NCBI GenBank assembly: GCA_019217005.1
Contig: JAHBNG010000055.1
Span: 1-64,000, forward strand
Origin: Chloroflexi bacterium TSY
GTDB lineage: Bacteria > Chloroflexota > Anaerolineae > Caldilineales > Caldilineaceae
Direction: 5' to 3'
Length of the DNA stretch: 64,000 nt
Position numbers and translations under genes: made by a program. Positions 17,501-26,260 of the stretch are shown in pieces; position 1 is the stretch's first letter, and each line of letters opens with the position of its first letter. A model generated the notes under the pieces. The model was not told the origin of the DNA. It worked only from the letters and a program-made list of their open reading frames with translations, and made no database searches.

Positions 17501-19468
17501 TCGTTGCCCCTCTTTTTGACCGAAGGGGACGAAATTGATGTTCCCATCAGCGTCTTTAACTACCTGGACAAAGCACAAACGATTGAGTTGGAGATTGGCT
17601 TGGCTGACTGGTTTGAGTTATTAAGCGATGAGACGCTTTCCGTGGATGTGGCGGCCAATGAAGTGACATCCATTTACATTCCGATCCGAGTTCTGGAGAG
17701 CGGTATTGGTGACTTTAAACTGACGGCCACTGGGTCGGCCATGAGCGATGCAGTGCTACGCCAGGTCAACGTCCAGGTCAATGGTCAACATCAGAACCAA
17801 GTCATCAACGGAACGCTGCATGAACATGTTGTTCATCAGATCCACGTCGATGAACGCTCCCTGGCGGACGAGTCGACCGTAACCGTCAAATTCTACCCCA
17901 GCATTATGAGCGAAATAGTTTCTAGTCTAGAAGGAATGTTGCGCGAGCCAAATGGTTGCTTTGAGCAAACCAGCAGCATCAACTATCCCAATGTCATGAT
18001 CCTGGATTATCTACGCACAACGGGTCAAGCCGCACCCGCGATTGAGCAGCGCGCCAGCCGCTTTGTGAATAGAGGCTACCAGCGCCTGCTTGGATTTGAA
18101 GTTGGTGGTCATCCTGGTGGGTTTAGTATCTATGGAGATCCGCCACCACAAATAATGTTGACGGCCTATGGTCTGATGCAGTTTAACGACCAGAGCCGAG
18201 TCACCTATGTCGACCCAGCTCTCTTGGCCCGGATTGCAGAGTATCTTGTACAGAACCAGAATTCAGATGGCAGTTGGGATCCTGAAGGCCGAGATAGTGG
18301 TGGTATTGCCAAAGGGGATGACCATCGCACAGTTGCACCCACAGCCTACATTGTCTGGGCATTGGCTGAGGCAGGTGTGGCCGAGGGAAGCGTCGAACAA
18401 GGGATTGCCTATCTACGAGAAGCACTCGATCAGCAGCAGGTTCAATCAAACTATGGACTGGCGATGGTCGTCAATGCTTTAATTGCAGCCGGCGCGTCAG
18501 AGCAGGAAGTAGAACCATTGTTGGAGCGTTTGATTCACAATGCTGCTGAAGCCGAAAACAATGCCTTGTTCTGGAATGCTGGCCGTTCGACCTATTTGGG
18601 CGGCTACGCAGATGCCGCCGATGTAGAAACCAGTGCGATGGTTGCGATTGCGCTGTTGCGTGCAGGGTATCGAATCGATATCGCGGCCAGGGCCATCGAA
18701 GGATTACAGGCCGAGCGAGGTCCCCATGGATACTATTACTCGACTCAGGCGACTGTGCTGGCTCTCAAAGCGTTGACCTTGAGCCAACAGTGGGACAACC
18801 AAGATGATCACTCCGTTGTTACTGCGATATTCAATGGCGAGAAGATTCGGACATTTGATGTGGCAAGCGTAGAGAACGACCGACCCGTTGAGTTGATGAT
18901 TCCAGAGGTCAACTTGGGGCAGAATGAAATTCTGATCGAGACTGATGGCGAACGTCCGCTCTCTTATCAGATTGTGACGGAAAGTTATCTGTCGTGGGAT
19001 CGTGTGCTGGCAGATGCGGCGGATCCAGAAAATCAGTCCTTACCCTTTGCTCCTGCACTGGAACTCGACATCTCATATGATCAATCAGAAGTAAACCTCA
19101 ATGAAACGGTCACCGTCAAGACAGAAATGAAGCTGCTTTCTCTCTTCTCCCAGTGGAATCTGATGGCCGAGATCGGTTTACCACCCGGATTCCGACCGGT
19201 TGCGTCAGATCTGGACAAGCTTGTCAGCGAAACAGATGTTGCTGATTATGAGATTCGCGCCGACAAAGTCGTTCTCTATATTGCGTGGATGGTGCCGGAT
19301 CAGACCTACACCTTCCAGTATCGACTCATGGCACAGGTACCGGGCATGGTCCAAGCGCCGCCCAGCTTCGGCTATCCATATTATGCATCCAATTTGCGCA
19401 CGATTGATGGGCCGCAGACGTTGCTTGTCGCCAGACCAAGTGAGGAACTGGCAATGGTTGTGAAGTAA
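14537..19468 (+). CDS. bacterial alpha-2-macroglobulin-family lipoprotein with thioester motif
   Basis: 1643-aa protease-trapping lipoprotein. The long N-terminal segment ends in the lipobox VMLAC (Cys49). Macroglobulin beta-sandwich domains follow (STDKPIYQPGQTIHVRALAL marks MG domains). The A2M domain begins at FPETLIWLPEVETDADGRA, and the thioester motif is GCFEQTSS with Cys1141 and Gln1144. The helical thioester domain follows, and the protein ends in a receptor-like beta domain. Bacterial A2Ms trap foreign proteases in the cell envelope. Unusually, two hydrophobic stretches (IPVGFFFTVLAICVG and LWSIAVILVSTLLWTAC, about residues 836-875) lie in the bait region before an Ala/Met-rich linker. 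The ATG at 14537 has GAGGAG 8 nt upstream and is preferred over the ATG at 14462 inside the 73-bp repeat. Confidence 0.9.
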   Translation: MIYFLRHFFYRFFQQPFQQLFMRYSLRQRAYLKLGTFGISTLMFVMLACMSSPPPPFYIGNVDGDMELLPGNSQDVTFTPSYRNDVLEEGTKIEIVTSHYPTEALDRELDRQILFVDAKGEISAPIVMPDNAKPGDSLRVQFNLFRNSERPTDQTTISFNVLPEITIRHLNPNSVWESGPVTNLLVQVFDNREQHPIANARWQAEAYTGPREMDFDSSGTTDENGFAQIRVDLSDGPVWEVHYGLEVSVETERGTFEASVDGFKGAEAFDVLVSTDKPIYQPGQTIHVRALALLKTSMKAAADQGILVRLVDPKGNIISEQQGETSDYGIASLNFPLDSQIMSGDYTLRAETAFGVYNRTVEVKPYILPRFEIIFDSDQSFYASGDTVSGTIDATYFFGKPVTEGMVQITGFAPEISGSPDMVEIISLVGETDKFGRYRYEFVLPDTLVGQEAHDSVQIDLEITVIDAANHAEEVEEQVIVAQQSLLFDAIAESGELETGVENIVYIQASTPDGRPARESLTVEIDGQSQSVETDSFGLATVLVNPASNASVVPMTIQAQDISQTLHLQTNWSVSQQEEVSLLLRPSQAEIAVGDPLALEVLVATDQDHARSNELVLIEVSKQGYLYHTDAVMLQGGRAVAMLQLDPSLIGTIQVSAYLVSHESNYYNSDLRGPYLAGDQRLVLVNPTEMEVDLTTDARDYRPGDTATLDVQIAQDDRPIQGMLGISIVDESVFALGAQDPAFARTYFLIDKELTNRHYGINGFAPFGGEPSPYVTDKRFAAAGGLNHRSEEVAAQQTALFGALAQELQWTKSVQASATLPTSAHVSESAQGAGHAIPVGFFFTVLAICVGRRNRKQTLWSIAVILVSTLLWTACASAPMAPAAESGGADMADAASEEMAASDGFRETGGSILTEQSAAKPRLRQFFPETLIWLPEVETDADGRAQIEVPIADSITTWRISLIASDKEGHLGSAQLPMRVFQDFFVEPSLPLFLTEGDEIDVPISVFNYLDKAQTIELEIGLADWFELLSDETLSVDVAANEVTSIYIPIRVLESGIGDFKLTATGSAMSDAVLRQVNVQVNGQHQNQVINGTLHEHVVHQIHVDERSLADESTVTVKFYPSIMSEIVSSLEGMLREPNGCFEQTSSINYPNVMILDYLRTTGQAAPAIEQRASRFVNRGYQRLLGFEVGGHPGGFSIYGDPPPQIMLTAYGLMQFNDQSRVTYVDPALLARIAEYLVQNQNSDGSWDPEGRDSGGIAKGDDHRTVAPTAYIVWALAEAGVAEGSVEQGIAYLREALDQQQVQSNYGLAMVVNALIAAGASEQEVEPLLERLIHNAAEAENNALFWNAGRSTYLGGYADAADVETSAMVAIALLRAGYRIDIAARAIEGLQAERGPHGYYYSTQATVLALKALTLSQQWDNQDDHSVVTAIFNGEKIRTFDVASVENDRPVELMIPEVNLGQNEILIETDGERPLSYQIVTESYLSWDRVLADAADPENQSLPFAPALELDISYDQSEVNLNETVTVKTEMKLLSLFSQWNLMAEIGLPPGFRPVASDLDKLVSETDVADYEIRADKVVLYIAWMVPDQTYTFQYRLMAQVPGMVQAPPSFGYPYYASNLRTIDGPQTLLVARPSEELAMVVK

Positions 19469-19578
19469 CACGATCGAATTTCTCGCGGCTACCCGCTGAC
19501 TTCGTTGCTTGATATAATCTACCGTCATGAGTGCCGAAATTTTCTCTGCAACGGCCAACGTAATAAATTAAACGAAAG

Positions 19579-19602
19579 GACACCCCACAAAAATGGGGTG
19601 TC
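19579..19602. terminator. bidirectional terminator-like hairpin
   Basis: GACACCCCA and TGGGGTGTC form a perfect 9-bp stem with a CAAAAA loop between two convergent genes. The following T-run is short in both directions, so efficiency is uncertain. Confidence 0.5.
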
Positions 19603-19681
19603 TTCGAATCCTGCAAACAGAATCTTGTTATTCAACTATTCACAATACTGGTACCACGCAACACGAAATACGTATTACGCA

Positions 19682-20221
19682 TTATTCCCGATCCAACTGA
19701 CGAAAGTAAAGATACGTACCAATCATGGTCGGAATAAAGACGATCATGTTGTACAGAAAGTGCAGCTCAACGCGCGGGAGGAAAAGTTGGCCGATACCCA
19801 TCTGTTCCGCAGCACCGAAGAGATACTGACCTGTGAGCCACTGAATCTGTAACAGAACGTGCTCGAACATGTGCCAGCACTGGGCACCCAACGCCATCGT
19901 CCACCAGATTTTGGCGCTGCCGCGAAAGCCGGCATAGAGAAAAATGATGCCACCCAGCTGGAAGCCATTATAAACAAAGTGAAGGACCTCTGCCTGTGCC
20001 AGTTCGGGAAACCAAAGACCCAGCAGGCCGCCAGCCTCTTTTGGTAGCCACCCCATGACATAAACCTGATAAATTTGTAGCCCATGTTCCGAAAAGTGTC
20101 CAAAAACAATAAACATATAGAGCCAGAGGGCAACGTGGTGCTCGATATGTTTGAACGAATCGAAAAGCGAACCAAAAGTTGGACGCTGAGGTGCATTAGA
20201 GATCATTGCTGTGTTAATCAT
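19682..20221 (-). CDS. His-rich multi-pass membrane protein, function unknown
   Basis: 179 aa with about four hydrophobic helices. Histidines cluster at helix ends: HIEHHVALW, FGHFSEHG, VLHFVYNG, WHMFEHVLL and ELHFLYNM. Such a pattern suggests metal or haem binding in the membrane; no family name comes to mind. The start has GGAG with 8-nt spacing. It lies 46 nt downstream of a YtkA/FixH-like gene on the same strand, so the two are probably co-transcribed. Confidence 0.65.
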   Translation of the reverse strand: MINTAMISNAPQRPTFGSLFDSFKHIEHHVALWLYMFIVFGHFSEHGLQIYQVYVMGWLPKEAGGLLGLWFPELAQAEVLHFVYNGFQLGGIIFLYAGFRGSAKIWWTMALGAQCWHMFEHVLLQIQWLTGQYLFGAAEQMGIGQLFLPRVELHFLYNMIVFIPTMIGTYLYFRQLDRE

Positions 20222-20267
20222 TTTTATTGCTCCGAATTATCAACAAATAATTGTGTAAAAGAGTTTT

Positions 20268-20945
20268 TTAGTATTCAGGCACGACCCGCAGCTGTACAAG
20301 GCGCAAACCTTGCGCCATAAACCAGACGCCGACAAGAACGAGCGCCAGCATCATCAAATTGACGACTGTTTTGACCCACGTTGAGACCGTTGTGATGCGA
20401 AGGTCAAACGTTGCGTCACCAAGTGAAACTGAGCCATCAAAAACTGACACGTTGACCTGATAATCGCCCGGTTGCGACAAGACAAAGTCGGCTTCATGGC
20501 GAAATTGTGTGTTTTCTTTTGCTTCACCAGCCGGGATCACCATGCTTTCCCGGGATTCATCTTGGGGCGTTACTGATACGATAACCTGACACTCTGAGAT
20601 CGCTTGCCCATTTTTATCTAGAACCAGTGATTCCACATGAATGTCACCAACTCTTGGGATGCTGGGTGATGCCCAAACATGCAAATAATAATCCCCAACG
20701 GGCCGATCGCTTAGTTGCAAGACTCCACCTTCACCATGCGCAAACGCCGGCTGTATCGCAAGAGTTAACAACCATGTCATGACCACACCGAGGCCAATCA
20801 CAAGTTGATATAACCTAATAGTCACATTATTTAAACTTCGTACTATCGTCCGCAATTCTGCCAGTGTAAAAAATGCTGCGAAAGTACGGAGGTTAAGTGA
20901 CTTCTCTATTAGTTGAAATGTTTGTCGCATTCTTGTTTTCATCAT
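20268..20945 (-). CDS. exported YtkA/FixH-like beta-domain protein with C-terminal membrane anchor
   Basis: Up to 225 aa. A hydrophobic export signal ends at AIQPAFAHGEGG. An Ig-like domain follows (PVGDYYLHVWASPSIPRVGD, HVESLVLDKNGQ, GDYQVNVSVF). One C-terminal helix, NLMMLALVLVGVWFMAQGL, completes it. The His-containing mature start and beta domain resemble YtkA/FixH/CopC-type periplasmic proteins, often linked to copper handling or oxidase assembly. The true start is unclear: the first 40 residues before the signal are unusual, and a GTG just before TIRLYQLVIGLG is an alternative. Confidence 0.6.
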   Translation of the reverse strand: MMKTRMRQTFQLIEKSLNLRTFAAFFTLAELRTIVRSLNNVTIRLYQLVIGLGVVMTWLLTLAIQPAFAHGEGGVLQLSDRPVGDYYLHVWASPSIPRVGDIHVESLVLDKNGQAISECQVIVSVTPQDESRESMVIPAGEAKENTQFRHEADFVLSQPGDYQVNVSVFDGSVSLGDATFDLRITTVSTWVKTVVNLMMLALVLVGVWFMAQGLRLVQLRVVPEY

Positions 20946-21605
20946 TCTCGTATTTTAGTGCTGACGCAAAGTATGTATAGTCAGCGTCCCCGTATCGTCT
21001 CCACACATACCGTTTCACAGATTTGCACAATTTCGTCTGATGAGCGTTTAAAGTTATGGCAGTGCTCAATATATCACGATAAGGCCCGAAATGGGGTTAC
21101 TCTCTAATTTTGCTGAGGCAAGACACCGATCACGCGACTCTGAACATCTTCACAATTCCTAGGAAGAGAGCCGATGATGCGACTATGCTCAGTTCCAGGA
21201 TAAACAAATCGAGCGTCGGTTTGATTGTCGATTTGGTTCTGCTCTTGTATCAGGTTCATCTTCTTGCTCCTTCAGCTTAGGTCTTATCCGAAAAGTTCTG
21301 TGACCATGTATTCTCGCTCGACAGGCTAATGGGACTCACAACTACTTTTCGGATAGGCTCTTATCGGGCATTTCCCTATTGCTCGTTACATTGAACATTA
21401 TATTGAACGATCGTCCCTTTTGCGTCCTTTTTAGCGATCATTCGCGCGTCCTTTCGGATTCATATTAAAACCAATGTAAAAAATCAGTGTTTTGGGATTG
21501 AGGCGAACAATCCCGTGTCTCTGTAAAATTCCAGATCTCCGGTTGAACCGAAGATACGTATAAAATATCGTTGAATTTTTGACTCTGATGGGTTAAAATT
21601 CAGAT
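20946..21605. other. intergenic region with repeats, no gene
   Basis: It holds a 24-nt segment (21022-21045) repeated with one change at 26207-26230, and the 75-bp palindromic element at 21283-21357. I see no RNA gene or supported ORF. Confidence 0.5.
21283..21357. repeat. 75-bp 'CTTATCCGAAAAG' palindromic element, copy 1
   Basis: It begins CTTATCCGAAAAGTTCTGTG and ends CAACTACTTTTCGGATAGG, with imperfectly inverted ends. Related copies are at 54190-54262 (opposite orientation) and 62851-62924 (same orientation). All are 73-75 bp with conserved ends and a looser centre. Confidence 0.65.
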
Positions 21606-22622
21606 ATGTCCCAACTAAAACTTTTTTTGCTTGGCGCACCACGAGTTGAATTAGCTCAGCAAACGATCGACCTGCCGCGGCGAAAGGTGTTGGCGATCCT
21701 TGTTTATCTTGCCGTGACTCGTCAGCGCCAACGCCGAGATACGCTTGCCGCAATTTTTTGGCCTGAATCAGAAAAGAAAGCCGCCCGCGCTGCGCTTCGT
21801 CGTGAATTGCACACGCTCAATAACGCGATTGGTCCCCAATGGTTCGATACCACAAGAAACGACATTGGATTGAACCAGGACATTGATATTTCGACCGATG
21901 TGACAGCTTTTCGTCAGTATCTAGCCCAGTGTGATGATCATGGTCATGCATCAGACGATGTCTGTGATCGCTGTCCCGACCCTTTATCTGCTGCTTTGGC
22001 GCTCTACCAGGGTGGTTTCTTAGCCGGGTTCACACTTTCAGATTGTCCTGAGTTTGACGATTGGCAATTTTTCGAGTCAGAAGGTTTACGCCGCGAATTT
22101 GCAAATCTCTTACAAAAACTGATCCGTTTTCATCACGCATCCAATAAATTCGATTCCGCTATCGACTATGCCCATCGTTGGCTGATGCTCGATGCATTAG
22201 ACGAGTCGGTTCATCGAGAATTGATGAAACTGTATGCACTTGCCGGTCAACAGGCTGCTGCCTTACGACAATATGAAGAGTGCGTCCGCATCTTGGATGA
22301 AGAAATAGGTGTCCCTCCTGAAGATGAAACGACCGAGCTTTCTGAAGCGATTCGCTCTCGCCGATTTCCGTTGCCATCAAAACAGAACGAGAATCCAAGC
22401 CCAACGTTGCCTTTCGTGCCCACTCCAGCCGTCAAAACAGAATCTCTTCCCTCCAGCCATCAAAACAGAATCTCCCAACCTATCCCACTTCTTTTGTGGG
22501 GCGGGAAGAAGAATTGGTCGCGCTGCGCGAATTATTGGTTGACCAGACTGATTGTCGTCTTCTCACGTTGGTGGGGCCGGGAGGCATTGGCAAAACGCGA
22601 TTGGCAGTCGAAGCACTCTTGA
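21606..22622 (+). CDS. BTAD (SARP-type) regulator, N-terminal half of a frameshifted AfsR-like protein
   Basis: The open frame encodes 338 aa. Residues 1-95 form a winged-helix DNA-binding domain (LKLFLLGAPRVELAQQTIDL, LPRRKVLAILVYLAVT). The bacterial transcriptional activation domain spans about 100-250 (ALALYQGGFLAGFTLSDCPE, HRELMKLYALAGQQAAALRQ). After about residue 290 the translation is out of frame with the ATPase that should follow, so the last 45 residues are spurious. No ribosome site is visible at the ATG. The linker contains three near-identical CC(A/G)TCAAAACAGAA units at about 22374, 22429 and 22457, a likely source of indels. Confidence 0.7.
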   Translation: MSQLKLFLLGAPRVELAQQTIDLPRRKVLAILVYLAVTRQRQRRDTLAAIFWPESEKKAARAALRRELHTLNNAIGPQWFDTTRNDIGLNQDIDISTDVTAFRQYLAQCDDHGHASDDVCDRCPDPLSAALALYQGGFLAGFTLSDCPEFDDWQFFESEGLRREFANLLQKLIRFHHASNKFDSAIDYAHRWLMLDALDESVHRELMKLYALAGQQAAALRQYEECVRILDEEIGVPPEDETTELSEAIRSRRFPLPSKQNENPSPTLPFVPTPAVKTESLPSSHQNRISQPIPLLLWGGKKNWSRCANYWLTRLIVVFSRWWGREALAKRDWQSKHS

Positions 22623-24904
22623 ACATTGTCGAATTCTTTCCAGATGGCATCCATCTGATCGAACTTGCATCTGTAGACAATGCAGAGCTGATCGTTCCGG
22701 CCATTGCAGAGACATTATCGTTTGATTTCCAAGGTGAAACAGATCCCAAGACAGAGGTACTGAACTATCTACGCACAGCTCGCTCGCTTCTTCTGTTTGA
22801 CAACTTTGAACATTTGCTTGATGGTGTGGATTTCATATTGGAATTACTGGATGCAGCATCTGAGTTGACCTTGTTGATCACATCACGCGAAGCTCTTGGT
22901 TTGCAGGAAGAATGGCTCTACCCAGTCACTGGAATGCCAGTCCCCACAGATCCATCACAGCATCAATTGGCGAGTCCGCAGTCAGTTGTAACGACAAGCG
23001 GTCGACCGCCCTCGGTCAACACCCAAGGAGAGATGAACCAGCCTATCGAAAGCTATGCTTCCATTCAACTCTTTTCACAGCGTGCCCGTCGCGCTGATAC
23101 AAGCTTTGCGCTCGATCGGAGTAATCAAACAGATGTTATCCGGATTTGTGAGTTAGTCGATGGCATGCCTTTAGGATTGGAATTGGCCGCAACATGGGTC
23201 AGAATGCTCTCCTGCCATGAAATTGCCCAGGAGCTATCCCAAAGCATCGATTTTTTGGAGTCGACTCAACGTAATGCGCTAGCGCGTCATCGAAACCTGC
23301 GTGTTGTCTTTGATCAGTCGTGGCGGCTCTTGACGGAGGATGAGCAAACTGTTCTCGGTCGTCTGTCACTCTTTCGTGGTGGTTTTACACGCCAAGCTGC
23401 TGAACGTGTTGGGGGAGCCACTTTACGTCACATATCCGCCCTGACAAGCAAATCTCTTATCCGTCTTAACCAACAAGGCCGGTATGATATTCATCCACTA
23501 CTCCATCTCTATATGCGTGAGCAATTTGTCGAGGATTCTCAAGAGAACGACAAAACAAGTGCTCGCCATAGTCACTATTACGGTGCCTTTCTACAGTCGT
23601 TGTATCATGATTTGATCGGTGGTAAGCAGCTGGAGGCTCTGCAACAGATCGATGCAGATTTGGAGAATATTCGCGCCGGTTGGCAACATACACTCAACAA
23701 TTTGACAAAATACGCTCAGTTCATCGAGAGCGAATTTGCAACAGAATATTCGCTGGAAGATTCAATAGAAGAATTTATCGAGCAGCTTGACCGATATATC
23801 ACCATTCTCTTCCACTTTTATGAGACGCGTAGTCGCTTTCAAGAAGGTGCAGAGTTGTTTCACGAAGCAAGGACCAATCTGGAGATGAATCTTGCACCTC
23901 ACTCCTCCTCGGGTCATACTGCATCAACAGGTCATATTGTCTTGGGGAAAATTTTTGGTAGAGAAGGCTGGTTTCTCTTTCATCTTGGGCGACATGAAGA
24001 GGCAAAGGATCTATTAGAACGTAGCATCAAAGTATTGGTTCAACATAAAGCGCGCCAAGAGCAGGTCTTTTCGCTCAATTATCTTGGGGCACTCCTCTTC
24101 CATCTAGGAATTTTGGAAGAGGCAGAAGCGCATCTCGAAAAAAGCCTCACCATCTGTCAAGAGGTGGGCGATCGTTTTGGCTCCACAGTTACGCGGAATG
24201 TTCTGGGACAAATTGCCTATCAGCAGGGAAATTACGAAGAAGCGAGGCATCTCTATCAGGAGAGCTTGACCATTAAGCGCGATTTGGGTGACCGCTGGGG
24301 CATGACGTTTTCCTTGCGCTATTTGGGCATCATGGCGAGCGCACAAGGTGAACATCGTGAAGCGAGACGGCTCTTTGATGAGAGCCTTTCCATCAGCCAA
24401 CAGATCGGTGATCGACGCGGCGTGGCAGAAACACTCAGTCGACTTGGTGACTTAGCCGTTAAAGAAGATGATCTGGAAAGTGCAGAAGCCGCCTATCAAC
24501 ACAGTCTTGCCGTCTACACCGAAATCCACCATCAGTTGGGCATCATTACCACACACACCAAACTCGGCACATTGGCCTATGCTGCTGGTCAGCTTGATGA
24601 AGCTTGGCGCGCATTCTGTTCGACTCTTCAGATTGCTGTTAACATGCAAGTCAACGCAGTGATTCTTGACACATTGACTTATGTCGCCCAACTGTTTTTG
24701 GCAAAGGGCAGAGTCGACCAAGCCGCCCAACTGTTACGACTGATCGCCACGCACCCCACCAGCAGCATTGATGGCCGGAAATTGGCCCAACAGCTGATGG
24801 CCGAGATCTCATTGCAACAACCCATTGAGCCAGAGAAGTTGACGCCAGACGCACTTGATGAAGCAATCACAGAGCAGATTCGCAACTTGTTAAAGTATCG
24901 TTAG
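22496..24904 (+). CDS. NB-ARC ATPase/TPR half of the frameshifted AfsR-like regulator
   Basis: 802 aa from a GTG that lies within the protein's natural continuation (PTSFVGREEELVALREL). It carries the Walker A motif LVGPGGIGKTRLA, the Walker B-like LLLFDNFEHLLDG, ITSREALGL, a winged-helix region (LRVVFDQSWRLLTEDEQ), and then about eight tetratricopeptide repeats. Such STAND ATPases sense a signal through the TPRs and drive the attached DNA-binding domain. No start signal precedes the GTG, so this half is probably made only if the frame is restored. It ends 9 nt from the convergent RraA-like gene. Confidence 0.75.
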   Translation: MGREEELVALRELLVDQTDCRLLTLVGPGGIGKTRLAVEALLNIVEFFPDGIHLIELASVDNAELIVPAIAETLSFDFQGETDPKTEVLNYLRTARSLLLFDNFEHLLDGVDFILELLDAASELTLLITSREALGLQEEWLYPVTGMPVPTDPSQHQLASPQSVVTTSGRPPSVNTQGEMNQPIESYASIQLFSQRARRADTSFALDRSNQTDVIRICELVDGMPLGLELAATWVRMLSCHEIAQELSQSIDFLESTQRNALARHRNLRVVFDQSWRLLTEDEQTVLGRLSLFRGGFTRQAAERVGGATLRHISALTSKSLIRLNQQGRYDIHPLLHLYMREQFVEDSQENDKTSARHSHYYGAFLQSLYHDLIGGKQLEALQQIDADLENIRAGWQHTLNNLTKYAQFIESEFATEYSLEDSIEEFIEQLDRYITILFHFYETRSRFQEGAELFHEARTNLEMNLAPHSSSGHTASTGHIVLGKIFGREGWFLFHLGRHEEAKDLLERSIKVLVQHKARQEQVFSLNYLGALLFHLGILEEAEAHLEKSLTICQEVGDRFGSTVTRNVLGQIAYQQGNYEEARHLYQESLTIKRDLGDRWGMTFSLRYLGIMASAQGEHREARRLFDESLSISQQIGDRRGVAETLSRLGDLAVKEDDLESAEAAYQHSLAVYTEIHHQLGIITTHTKLGTLAYAAGQLDEAWRAFCSTLQIAVNMQVNAVILDTLTYVAQLFLAKGRVDQAAQLLRLIATHPTSSIDGRKLAQQLMAEISLQQPIEPEKLTPDALDEAITEQIRNLLKYR

Positions 24905-24913
24905 ATCCCATTA

Positions 24914-25795
24914 TTACCATGTCCGCTCCTTTAACATCTCTTGAATTACTTCTTTGGGTACGGGTAACTCGTCTATATGATTTTCTAGCCACCCTGAAAA
25001 ATCCTGTTCAATGTGATCTTCCCAGCGGCGATCAATCTCACCAGACGTATAGATTCCTTCGGCCAACCGTTGTTTCCCAAAACGGTCGCGTAACTGGACC
25101 AATTCCGACGTTTTGACTACTTTTTCCACCAAATGAGGTGGAACGAAGACCACACCATCCTGCCGCCCCAGCACGACGTCGCCGGGCATAACAGTCACTT
25201 TGCCAATCCGAACCGGACAGTTAACCCCCACGAGCATGATGGTGGGTGATGCGTGCGATGGGTGGAAGCCGCGCACGAAGCTCGTAAAGCTTGGGATCTC
25301 TTGCAAGCCGTCCAGATCACGAATTGCGGCATCATGGACAACTCCATTCCCCGACTTAGTATAAATGCTCGTGGCCAAATTGTCTCCAATAACGGGACCT
25401 TGTTCAATCTTGCCAAAGACATCGGCTATGTAGACATCGCCCTGCACGAGCATATCAATTGGCCATGAAATCTGATCGCCCACACAACCGACCTCTGCAC
25501 CCTTTTCCTCCATAATGGTACGCATTTGGGGACGGCGGGGCATGTACATGGCTGTCAAAGCACGACCGACCAGCACTTGCCCTGGATGTGTACAGAACCA
25601 GCCATCTTCATACTGATGATGATACCCATCGCCGCGCAGGATGCCCCAAGCTTCGGTGATGGTCACGTTTCGGACACGTTTGAGCAAGTCATCAGAGACT
25701 TTGGGACGACCGTCGTCGAAGCGTTCGCCGGTCCATTCACGCGTATAATCCATAATCTCTTCTGGAGCGAGATTGAGGGGTGCAAATTTTGTCAT
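24914..25795 (-). CDS. RraA-family protein (demethylmenaquinone methyltransferase-like/aldolase-like)
   Basis: 293 aa of the RraA fold. The active-site region reads GDNLATSIYTKSGNGVVHDA then AIRDLDGL, equivalent to the G-(D/E)-x..N..A..G..G.V.DG..RD pattern of RraA-like aldolases and decarboxylases. MPGDVVLGRQDGVVFVP near the end is also typical. Relatives act on 4-hydroxy-4-methyl-2-oxoglutarate or oxaloacetate. The annotation 'demethylmenaquinone methyltransferase' is historical. The start has AGGAAA 7 nt upstream. It is a single gene facing the regulator. Confidence 0.8.
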   Translation of the reverse strand: MTKFAPLNLAPEEIMDYTREWTGERFDDGRPKVSDDLLKRVRNVTITEAWGILRGDGYHHQYEDGWFCTHPGQVLVGRALTAMYMPRRPQMRTIMEEKGAEVGCVGDQISWPIDMLVQGDVYIADVFGKIEQGPVIGDNLATSIYTKSGNGVVHDAAIRDLDGLQEIPSFTSFVRGFHPSHASPTIMLVGVNCPVRIGKVTVMPGDVVLGRQDGVVFVPPHLVEKVVKTSELVQLRDRFGKQRLAEGIYTSGEIDRRWEDHIEQDFSGWLENHIDELPVPKEVIQEMLKERTW

Positions 25796-25920
25796 GATTA
25801 TTTCCTATCTATTTGGTTTGGCACATAGACAGCGCTCGATGGATCATCTAACCAATGCATTCGTTAAGAACAATATAGCTCTTAGGGAATGTCCGTGATC
25901 GGTGACCAAAATCGGGACTA

Positions 25921-26230
25921 GCGCCGGTTGAGTAGCGAAGCGTATCGAAACCAAAGCGGGTTTATCACGGAAGATCCCAATGAGCCAACAATATGAAGTC
26001 AAGTATAACCCTATACTGAGCACCGCCATAAATTTAATTGAGCGCTTAGCGCACTCAGAACGACAATTTTGTGTCCGATGTTGTACAAAATCAGTTCGTT
26101 CTCTATTATTCGTTCTTAACTTTTTTGTCACCTCACACTAATGAACAGTTTGTAAGGTGTTTTTGGTAAACCTTGTTATAATTAGACAAACTAAAAGCTA
26201 GTGGGTTTGCACAATTTGGTCTGATGAGCA
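25921..26230. repeat. cluster of dispersed repeat pieces upstream of the M16 gene
   Basis: Within the 25796-26260 gap are the GGTTGAGTAGCGAAGCGTAT repeat (25921-25970, also near 10028), a solo end of the 73-bp element (TATACTGAGCACCGCCATAA, from 26012), and the 24-nt repeat at 26207-26230. No gene is seen here. Confidence 0.45.
26178..26183 (+). promoter_or_regulatory. possible -10 box of the M16 protease gene
   Basis: A perfect TATAAT, 78 nt before the start codon and preceded by TTG. No good -35 at 16-18 nt is present. Confidence 0.25.
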
Positions 26231-26260
26231 CAACTATTTTGTATATTGGGAGAATATGTT

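Noticed and set aside
19600..19612. tRNA T-loop-like TTCGAATCC
   Set aside because: No acceptor, anticodon or D arm around it; it is next to the terminator-like hairpin.
21022..21060. Hammerhead-ribozyme-like core (CTGATGAG) in a 24-nt repeat also at 26207-26230
   Set aside because: No CGAAA partner follows a stem II in either copy, and the flanks do not form stems I and III, so it is kept only as a short repeat.
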